A DNA stretch of 64,000 nucleotides. It comes from SURF-28 sp034521465 (GTDB lineage: Bacteria; Bacteroidota; Ignavibacteria; Ignavibacteriales; Melioribacteraceae). Position numbers and translations under genes: made by a program. The stretch's first letter is position 1. Each line of letters begins with the position of its first letter. The notes under the pieces were generated by a model. The model made no database searches, had not been told where the DNA came from, and was given only the letters and a program-made list of their open reading frames with translations. The stretch is from the NCBI GenBank assembly GCA_034521465.1, contig JAXHMN010000010.1, positions 1-64,000 of the forward strand, read 5' to 3'. Below are positions 57,923-64,000 of this stretch, piece by piece.

Positions 57923-59889
57923 ATGGAATTCGAGTTTCTCAATGATATAATAATAATTTTTGCTTTATCAATTGTAATCCTATTGATTTTTCACGATATT
58001 TAAACTCCCAATAATCATTGGGTTTTTGTTAACCGGTATTATTTCCGGCCCATTTGGGTTTGGCTTGGTTGACTCAGTTCATCAAGTTGAAGTGTTAGCC
58101 GAAATCGGAATACTGCTTCTTCTGTTTACAATTGGTATTGAATTTTCTTTTAAGGAAATGCTTCAACTGAAAAGATCGGTGTTAATTGGGGGTTCACTTC
58201 AAGTTCTTCTAACAACTGCGATAATTGCGGCCATAGCTTACTATACGGTACCTGACATCAATGAAGCAATTTTTATTGGATTTTTAGTTGCGCTAAGTTC
58301 TACGGCAATCTTACTAAAAATTTATAGCGAACGCGGCGAGATGGAAACACCGCACGGAAAAATCCTTCTCTCCATACTCATCTTTCAGGATATAATTGTA
58401 GTACCGATGATTCTTATTACGCCAATTTTAGCCGGTATCGAAGGAGATATAGGGTATGAAGTATTGCTCCTTCTGGGTAAAGTAGCCGGGGTGTTGGTTC
58501 TTGTATTTATCGGTACAAAATATGTCGTACCTTATTTACTTCATCGTGTAACAAAAACCCGAAGCAGAGAACTTTTTCTTTTCACAATTATTGTAATTTG
58601 TTTCGGAATTGTCTGGTTCACCGGTGAGCTTGGTCTTTCACTTGCGCTGGGAGCTTTTCTCGCCGGGTTAATTATTCTCGGAATCCGAATACAGTCACCA
58701 GGCGCTCAGCAACATAATGCCGTTCAGAGATGCTTTTTCAAGTTTGTTTTTTGTTTCTATCGGTATGTTACTAGACATTAATTTTTTACTCGATAATATT
58801 CTTACTGCAATCTCTCTTTCAATTCTCGTTTTGATCGTAAAATCATTGGTAGGTGTTTCTGCCATAAAAATCCTAAGGGTGCCGTGGAGGATTTCTATCA
58901 TTGCCGGATTAGCGCTTGCGCAGGTTGGTGAATTTTCGTTTATTCTTGCAAAAACCGGTTTATCTGTCGGGTTCCTCAGCGATGATTTCTATCAGAAATT
59001 TCTTGCCGTTTCAATCCTCACTATGTCAATAACACCTGTACTCTTAAAAATTTCCCCGATAATCGGTGATAAGGTTGCTGGTTGGTTAAGAGAAACGAAA
59101 TTTACTCCGAATAAAAATCTTCACAAACACTTAGAAGATCACCTGATAATTATCGGCTACGGGATTAACGGAAGAAACTTAGCCCGTGCGGCAAAGAGCG
59201 CAAAGATTCCCTTTGTGATTTTAGAAACAAATCCCGAAACGGTTAAAGAAGAAAAAGCAAAAGGCACAAATATAATTTTTGGCGATGCGGTTTATCCCGA
59301 TATACTTGATCAAGCAAATATCAAAAAAGCGCGCATAATGGTGATTGCCATAAATGACCCGACTGCCGTTCAAAGAATTGTTGTACAAGCCAAAGATTTG
59401 AATCCGAATGTTTTTGTGATCGTTAGAACACGGCATGTAAAGGAAGTGGAAAGTTTAATTGAACTCGGGGCCAATGAAGTAATCCCGGAAGAATTTGAAA
59501 CATCCATTGAAATATTTGGACGTGTTTTAACTAAGTACTTAATTCCTCGTACTGAAATAGAGAATTTCATTAACGAAATCCGTTCTGATAGTTACGACAT
59601 GTTTAGGTCAATGCCGAAGGACATCTCTCCAGTTCACAATTTACCGCTGCATATTCCGGAACTAGAAATAATCAGTTTTATCATAGATGAAAAGTGTCAA
59701 TTCAAGGGGAAGTCCCTATCAGAATTAGATCTGAGAAATAAATTCGGTTTTTCAATTCTTGCAATCAAAAGAGATGACGAAGTGATCGGCACCCCCACAG
59801 CAGCAACAGTATTAAAAGAAGAAGACGTAGTTTTTATATTAACCGAACACGATAAAATTTCAGAAATTTCAGAGCTATTTAAAAGTTAG
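57923..59889 (+). CDS. KefB/KefC-type CPA2 cation:proton antiporter with TrkA-N domain (frameshifted)
   Basis: About 655 aa. The 12-13-helix exchanger domain starts MEFEFLNDIIIIFALSIVIL and continues, after a shift near 57990, with LPIIIGFLLTGIISGPFGFG. Typical pieces are TIGIEFSFKEML, LVALSSTAILLKIYSERGE, FQDIIVVPMILI, then (after a second shift near 58715) PFRDAFSSLFFVSIGMLLDI and LAQVGEFSFIL. A cytosolic TrkA-N (IIGYGINGRNLARAAKSA) and a TrkA-C domain complete it. It mediates K+/H+ exchange gated by nucleotide. The start is 13 bases after the transglycosylase. Confidence 0.9.
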
Positions 59890-59893
59890 TTTT

Positions 59894-60514
59894 ATGGATG
59901 AAGAAAAGAGGAGATTTCACAAAGGTCTAAAGCTATCTATCTTGTTAGTACTGTCAATTTGGTTAGTTAAGTTTGTTGAAATTGGCTTTAACATAAGTTT
60001 TGTTTCCTTTGGTGTTTTACCTCGTGAATTTTCCGGACTGCCCGGCATTCTCCTCTTCCCTTTTATTCATTCCGATTTTGAACATCTTATATCAAATTCA
60101 TTTCCAATTCTATTTTTAGTTACTGCTATTTTTTATTTCTATCCAACCTCTGCATCAAAAGTGATGCTTATTATTTACATTTTTTCCGGTTTATTAGTTT
60201 GGTTAATCGGACGCCAATCATATCACATTGGCGCAAGCGGATTTGTTTATGGTTTAGTTGCATTCACATTTTTCAGCGGTATAATTCGATGGGACCGGCG
60301 GTCGATCGTGCTTTCGTTAATTGTCACTTTTCTTTACGGCGGTTTTACTTGGAAGTTTTACCTATTGACGAAACCGTTTCGTGGGAAGGACATTTATCCG
60401 GAGCCATTAGTAGGTATTGCTTGTGCATTTCTATTCCGCAAAAATGACCCATACGATAAATTCGCGGGGATGGAGGAAGAGGAATTTGAGATAGAAAATG
60501 ATCACTCAATCTAG
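59894..60514 (+). CDS. Rhomboid family intramembrane serine protease (two frameshifts)
   Basis: 206 aa with six helices. The catalytic Ser is in HIGASGFVYGLVAFTF (GxSG). The oxyanion-side histidine region is HSDFEHLISNSFPILF. The second catalytic residue is out of phase: between about 60350 and 60415 another frame reads VLPIDETVSWEGHLSGAI, the family's WEGHLSG with the catalytic His, before the original frame resumes at VGIACAFLFRK. Two cancelling indels are thus likely and the true protein has a complete Ser/His dyad. It cuts membrane proteins inside the bilayer; substrates are unknown. It starts 4 bases after the antiporter. Confidence 0.85.
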   Translation: MDEEKRRFHKGLKLSILLVLSIWLVKFVEIGFNISFVSFGVLPREFSGLPGILLFPFIHSDFEHLISNSFPILFLVTAIFYFYPTSASKVMLIIYIFSGLLVWLIGRQSYHIGASGFVYGLVAFTFFSGIIRWDRRSIVLSLIVTFLYGGFTWKFYLLTKPFRGKDIYPEPLVGIACAFLFRKNDPYDKFAGMEEEEFEIENDHSI

Positions 60515-60640
60515 ACAAAAGTAGTTGAACTGCTCCGACCTTTTAATCTAACTCAAAAAATATTTTTCGATCAATGGAACTAATTCCTTTCTAAAATATG
60601 TTCTGAGATTAAACAACCAAAAACAAAGAAAAGGAATACA

Positions 60641-61150
60641 ATGAAAACAACAAGAATATTTTCATCATTTTTACTAATTCTAATTCTCGCAATAAATATA
60701 AATGCATCTGATAAAAACATCGTTGAAACAGCAGTTGCGGCTGATGATTTCAATACATTAGCAACAGCTTTAACCGAAGCCGGATTGTTAGATGCACTAC
60801 AAGCCGAAGGACCTTTTACAGTATTTGCACCGACGGATGCTGCATTTGCAAAGTTACCTGAAGGCGCATTGGAATCATTATTAAAAGATAAAGAGGCGCT
60901 CACTCAAGTCTTATTGTATCATGTAGTTAAAGGTAAAGTAATGGCCAGCGATGTTGTCAATCTTTCCGAAGCAGAAACATTGTCGGGGAAAAAAGTAAAT
61001 ATTAAAGTCAGCGACAGCGGTGTGCTCTTGAATGATTCAAAAGTCACAACAACCGATATTCAAGCGTCCAATGGAGTAATTCACGTAATAGACACAGTTT
61101 TACTGCCTCCGTCTGAAAACAAACAAGCAACAAGCAAAAAAGCTTATTAA
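60641..61150 (+). CDS. Secreted fasciclin (FAS1) domain protein
   Basis: 169 aa, intact. The signal peptide (MKTTRIFSSFLLILILAINI...A) is followed by one FAS1 domain. H1 is GPFTVFAPTDAAFAKLP and H2 is VIHVIDTVLLPP, with LLYHVVKGKVMASDVVNLSE between. FAS1 domains mediate cell-surface adhesion or interaction with matrix polysaccharide. It stands alone with its own terminator (61165-61186). Confidence 0.95.
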   Translation: MKTTRIFSSFLLILILAININASDKNIVETAVAADDFNTLATALTEAGLLDALQAEGPFTVFAPTDAAFAKLPEGALESLLKDKEALTQVLLYHVVKGKVMASDVVNLSEAETLSGKKVNIKVSDSGVLLNDSKVTTTDIQASNGVIHVIDTVLLPPSENKQATSKKAY

Positions 61151-61164
61151 AATCCTTTTCATTT

Positions 61165-61186
61165 ACCCGGCTGAAATATGCCGGGT
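61165..61186 (+). terminator. Terminator after fasciclin gene
   Basis: ACCCGGC (61165-61171) pairs with GCCGGGT (61180-61186) around an 8-base loop and is followed by a T-rich stretch (ACTATTTCCATTTCTTT). It lies 15 bases past the stop. Confidence 0.7.
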
Positions 61187-61259
61187 TACTATTTCCATTT
61201 CTTTCATAATTCAATTAAAAATCCCATCTTTGTCATTTACAAAAACTACTTTATATAAT

Positions 61260-61903
61260 ATGACTATCGATCTCTCAAAATACAAACACATAATCTGGGA
61301 TTGGAACGGAACTATTTTAAATGATCTCGAAATGTGTATAAATATCATTAATGAGCTTCTTGTTAAATATAAAATGCCCTCTGTTTCTGCCGAAAAATAT
61401 AGAGATGTCTTTACTATTCCGGTGGAAAATTATTATAAAGCTATCGGTTTTGATTTTGAAAGAAATAGTTTTGCCGAAGTGGGCAAAGAGTGGATGGATG
61501 AGTATGAAAGAAGAAAATACAATGATGCTATACTCCACCCTGCAGTAAAAATACTTTTAAATCGAATTCACCAAAACGGTCAAAGCCAATCAATACTTTC
61601 CGCTTATAAGCAGAACACTTTGGAAGAGTTAGTTGACCACTATAATTTATCTGTTTACTTCGATTATCTTTTTGGGGCTGATGATATTTATGCAGTCAGC
61701 AAAGTTGAACAGGGAAAGATGCTGATGGATAAACTCGGTTTAAAAAAGGTGAATCAATTTTGATCGGAGACACTATTCACGATTATGAAGTAGCGCAGGA
61801 GATTGGCGCTGACTGTTTACTCACCGCTGAAGGACACCAATCTTATGAAAGATTAGCTTCTACAGGCTGCAAAGTTATAAATTCACTCACTGAGTTAATT
61901 TGA
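61260..61903 (+). CDS. HAD-superfamily hydrolase, phosphoglycolate phosphatase-like (frameshifted)
   Basis: About 214 aa from ATG 61260. Motif I is IIWDWNGTILND (Asp nucleophile; the second acid is Asn, as in one known HAD subgroup). The alpha-helical cap covers about 18-80. Motif II is SILSAYKQ and motif III is the Lys in VSKVEQGKMLM. After a shift near 61758, motif IV is LIGDTIHDYEVAQEIGADCL. The end is INSLTELI at 61903. It is a small-molecule phosphatase; the substrate is not known. The last 29 bases lie inside a 50-bp tandem duplication. Confidence 0.88.
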
Positions 61904-61974
61904 TCCATCACTGTAACCACACCCTTATAAATTCACTCACTGAGTTAATTTGATCCGTCACTGTAACCACACCC
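61875..61974. repeat. 50-bp tandem duplication at the end of the HAD gene
   Basis: 61875-61924 and 61925-61974 are identical at 49 of 50 positions (A at 61907, G at 61957), head to tail, starting TTATAAATTCACTCACTGAG. The first copy includes the last codons and stop of the HAD gene. Confidence 0.9.
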
Positions 61975-62129
61975 GCATTAATTCCGTTTTTTATTGATTT
62001 TTCACTCAGAATTAAGGATTTTAAGGATAGGCAGTTCTTTGATAATATTGTGCTTTACAGTTTTACTGAAAGTCATGGTTTATCGTCTGCCAACTTTTTT
62101 GTATTAATAAAATTATTGGAGGTTTATTA

Positions 62130-62345
62130 ATGGCAGAGCGCGAAACCGGTACCGTTAAATGGTTCAACGCAGCCAAAGGTTACGGCTTTATTACCCGTGA
62201 TGATGGTGAAGAAATTTTTGTCCACTACAGTTCTATCCAAGACGATGGTTACAAAAAGTTGGAAGAAGGACAGAAAGTAGAATTTGCTGCAGTTGAAGCA
62301 GAAAAAGGTCCGCAAGCTCAAGAAGTTGTTCCGTTAGAGGGCTAA
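62130..62345 (+). CDS. Cold-shock domain protein
   Basis: 71 aa, one CSD beta-barrel that binds single-stranded RNA/DNA and melts mRNA structure. It has TGTVKWFNAAKGYGFI (RNP1) and EIFVHYSSI (RNP2), followed by LEEGQKVEF and PQAQEVVPL. A TTGGAGG ribosome site precedes ATG 62130. The gap before it (61975-62129) is non-coding and AT-rich and could be a leader, but I see no definite cold-box. It has its own terminator. Confidence 0.97.
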   Translation: MAERETGTVKWFNAAKGYGFITRDDGEEIFVHYSSIQDDGYKKLEEGQKVEFAAVEAEKGPQAQEVVPLEG

Positions 62346-62361
62346 CTTTTGAAAGAAAAAT

Positions 62362-62388
62362 AAAGCGGCGTGTAATTGCGCCGCTTTT
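62362..62388 (+). terminator. Terminator of the cold-shock gene
   Basis: AAAGCGGCG (62362-62370) pairs with CGCCGCTTT (62379-62387) and is followed by TTCATTTTT. It is 17 bases past the stop. Confidence 0.85.
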
Positions 62389-62408
62389 CATTTTTAAAGG
62401 AATAAAAA

Positions 62409-62918
62409 ATGAAAAAACCTACCCCAACAGATTATCCTGATTTTTATCAAAAATATATTAATGAAGTTATCGATGAAGAGATCATAAACTATCTATCAAA
62501 CCAAATAGATTTTGTCGAAAATTTTTTCACAGAGATAGGTGAAGAAAAAGCTAAACACAGATATGCAGAAGGTAAGTGGAGTATTAAAGAAATACTCGGA
62601 CATATTAACGATTGCGAGCGATTGTTTGCAGCTAGAGCATTACACTTCGCAAGAGATGAAAAACAAAATCTAATCGGTTTTGATGAAGATAATTACGTTA
62701 AATCTGCTAATTTTGATGACCTTCCGTTAGCTCAACTTTTAGAAGATTTTAAGTTAATGAGAAATTCAACATTGTCTTTGTTCAATACTTTCAACGAAAC
62801 TATGTGGAAACGAGAAGGAATTGCAAACGGCGTGAAATTTAGCGTCGCATCAATTGCGTACATAATTGCCGGACACTTTGAACATCATATAAAAGTAATC
62901 AAGGAAAGGTATTTATAA
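62409..62918 (+). CDS. DinB family protein
   Basis: 169 aa, a four-helix bundle of the DinB/YfiT-like superfamily. The metal-binding histidines are likely those in EILGHINDCERLFAARAL and IAGHFEHHIKVI. The opening ends RYAEGKWSIKEILGH, the usual DinB_2 start. Proteins of this fold are thiol-linked metal transferases or of unknown role. The reaction here cannot be told. It is monocistronic, preceded by the cold-shock terminator and AAAGGA at the ribosome site. Confidence 0.9.
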   Translation: MKKPTPTDYPDFYQKYINEVIDEEIINYLSNQIDFVENFFTEIGEEKAKHRYAEGKWSIKEILGHINDCERLFAARALHFARDEKQNLIGFDEDNYVKSANFDDLPLAQLLEDFKLMRNSTLSLFNTFNETMWKREGIANGVKFSVASIAYIIAGHFEHHIKVIKERYL

Positions 62919-62929
62919 TACGTATCTCT

Positions 62930-63571
62930 TTAATTGCCAATCATTAGAATATCACGAAGTATCGGTTTCAATCCACTGAAAATAAACTCAACAGCAATAA
63001 CCATCACAATCAAGCCCATTATTCGAGTTAGTACTTTATTTCCGCTGTCACCGAGTTTTCTAATTATTTTTCTAGAAGAAATTAGTATAAGAAAAGTTAA
63101 AAGCAGTATAACGGCAATTACTCCGACTAAGACAAATTTGAGAGTTAATGTTTCAGCATCGTTCATTAAAACAATTGAGACGGTCATTGCACCCGGACCG
63201 GCAATCATAGGAATTCCAAGGGGAGTAATTGAGATGTCGTCTATGTATTCATGTGTTGTTTCTGTATCGGTTTTTGTACGTATTAATCTAGCTTGAAGCA
63301 TATCGTAACCGGCCATAAAAAATATTACGCCGCCGACAATTCTTAACCCATTAATTGAGATATGAAAGAAATCAAAAATAAATTTACCACTTAACGAAAA
63401 AAGAAGAAGTGTAAATCCAGCTACTATTGTGGCTTTAAGCGCAGTATTTCTTGCCTCTTTTGAAGGAAGCTTTGCCGTCATTGTTGTATAGACCGGCATA
63501 ACTCCAAGCGGGTTAACCATTGAGAAAAGCGTTGCAAATGCGTAGAGTATGTATTCTAAGATTTGGTCCAT
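62930..63571 (-). CDS. MarC family integral membrane protein
   Basis: 213 aa from ATG 63571 (MDQILEYILYAFATLFSMVN); codons upstream to 63631 are unlikely to be coding. It has six membrane helices. Family motifs are FSMVNPLGVMPVYTTMT, LRIVGGVIFFMAGYDMLQAR, ISITPLGIPMIAGPGAMTVS and the end RIMGLIVMVIAVEFIFSGLK. MarC proteins are inner-membrane proteins of unresolved function; a role in multiple antibiotic resistance was withdrawn. It is convergent with the DinB gene. Confidence 0.92.
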   Translation of the reverse strand: MDQILEYILYAFATLFSMVNPLGVMPVYTTMTAKLPSKEARNTALKATIVAGFTLLLFSLSGKFIFDFFHISINGLRIVGGVIFFMAGYDMLQARLIRTKTDTETTHEYIDDISITPLGIPMIAGPGAMTVSIVLMNDAETLTLKFVLVGVIAVILLLTFLILISSRKIIRKLGDSGNKVLTRIMGLIVMVIAVEFIFSGLKPILRDILMIGN

Positions 63572-63699
63572 AAAATTAAGTTTTTCTGAAAAAATACTAT
63601 AAACAAAATTACAATTATAATCGCTTATCAAAAAGAATTTCTTTAGTGCTTGAGAATATCATAATTATGATATATTTTTGATAAAAAAGGAGAAACCAT

Positions 63700-63972
63700 A
63701 TGCCAACAATAAAACCAATATCGGATCTCAGAAATAAATCTAATGAGCTCTCTGACCTAGCACACTCATCAAAAGAACCGATCTTTATAACAAGAAACGG
63801 TGAGGGAAGCTTAGTTTTAATGTCTATTGAAAACTACGAGAAATTACAGTTAAAACTTGAGTTGCTTTCTAAGTTGTCGGTAGCTCAAAATCGAAAAAAC
63901 ACAGGCGATAATGGAAGAACATTAAAGCAAGTGATGAGCACGGTAAGGAAAACTATAAATGAAAAGAGATAA
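63700..63972 (+). CDS. Phd/YefM-type antitoxin
   Basis: 90 aa, intact. MPTIKPISDLRNKSNELSDL is the DNA-binding start, then EPIFITRNGEGSLVLMSIEN YEKL (in two parts), typical of Phd/YefM. The tail after about 50 is helical and would wrap the toxin. AAAGGAG precedes the ATG. The toxin start overlaps the end of this gene by 14 bases. Confidence 0.92.
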   Translation: MPTIKPISDLRNKSNELSDLAHSSKEPIFITRNGEGSLVLMSIENYEKLQLKLELLSKLSVAQNRKNTGDNGRTLKQVMSTVRKTINEKR

Positions 63973-64000
63973 ATTCCAAATCCGCTTTCTTAGAATTGCC
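63959..64000 (+). CDS. Start of a RelE-type toxin, cut by window end
   Basis: ATG 63959 opens a frame MKRDKFQIRFLRIA that runs off the end. The K-F-Q-(V/I)-R-F-L pattern is the usual first strand of RelE/ParE toxins, and overlap with a Phd/YefM antitoxin fits a type II operon. Confidence 0.6.
   Translation, partial: MKRDKFQIRFLRIA

Noticed and set aside
61975..62129. RNA thermosensor leader of the cold-shock gene
   Set aside because: No convincing conserved cold-box or stable alternative fold can be seen by eye; kept only as a possible leader.
1..64000. Recoding, programmed frameshifting or a changed genetic code as cause of the split genes
   Set aside because: Breaks occur at unrelated places without slippery-site/structure pattern, in both directions and often cancel out; intact long genes use all three stops normally.

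Overview
The window is AT-rich and densely coded. ECF sigma/FecR anti-sigma pairs, lipoproteins, outer-membrane barrel and TonB-type proteins, MBOAT/SGNH acylation genes and many TPR proteins point to a Gram-negative member of the Bacteroidota/Ignavibacteriota (FCB) group. I infer this from gene content only; there is no rRNA marker. I see no tRNA, rRNA, CRISPR array or intact transposase.

Layout. 0-6 kb (minus): a broken YdeI-like gene, mscL, then an ECF sigma - FecR anti-sigma - two TonB-domain proteins group, and a VWA lipoprotein. 6-15.4 kb (minus): sucC, then a long co-directional run NagK-like kinase > AmpG permease > GH3/beta-lactamase fusion > ABC ATPase > ABC permease > LolA-like protein, which reads as muropeptide recycling joined to an envelope exporter. 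15.5-20 kb: a membrane protein, a second sigma/anti-sigma pair and a 617-aa protein I cannot assign. 20-31 kb: aminotransferase-pckA, a RelE/RelB-like pair, a TPR-PP2C phosphatase with a cNMP/STAS partner, tex, a decayed vapBC and a second aminotransferase. 31-39 kb: aroE, a TPR protein, a galactokinase-like pseudoenzyme, a TRAP transporter and a DUF72 protein. 39-45 kb: trkA-trkH, a two-domain secreted protein, rmlA, DUF454 and MATE genes. 45.6-58 kb: a coiled-coil protein, then two SGNH hydrolases, two tandem MBOAT acyltransferases, a TPR/beta-barrel outer-membrane protein, an M23 peptidase and a lytic transglycosylase, which read as a surface-polymer acylation, export and wall-remodelling locus. 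58-64 kb: KefB-type antiporter, rhomboid protease, fasciclin protein, HAD phosphatase, cold-shock protein, DinB protein, MarC and a Phd/YefM antitoxin with the first codons of its toxin.

A dominant property is the very high number of one-base frameshifts. About 28 genes are split, often in homopolymers, while the protein homology continues without loss in another frame. Long genes such as sucC, pckA, trkA, both MBOATs and both aminotransferases are intact. The simplest reading is uncorrected long-read indels rather than mass gene death, so I annotate most split genes across their full extent and note where the frame changes. Exceptions that may be true decay are vapBC, trkH and the TPR-PP2C gene, which also has an in-frame stop.

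Repeats: two copies of a multi-hairpin REP-like element (29.1 and 36.7 kb), a MITE-like inverted repeat (20.1 kb), a 36-bp perfect palindrome after pckA, and a 50-bp tandem duplication at the end of the HAD gene.
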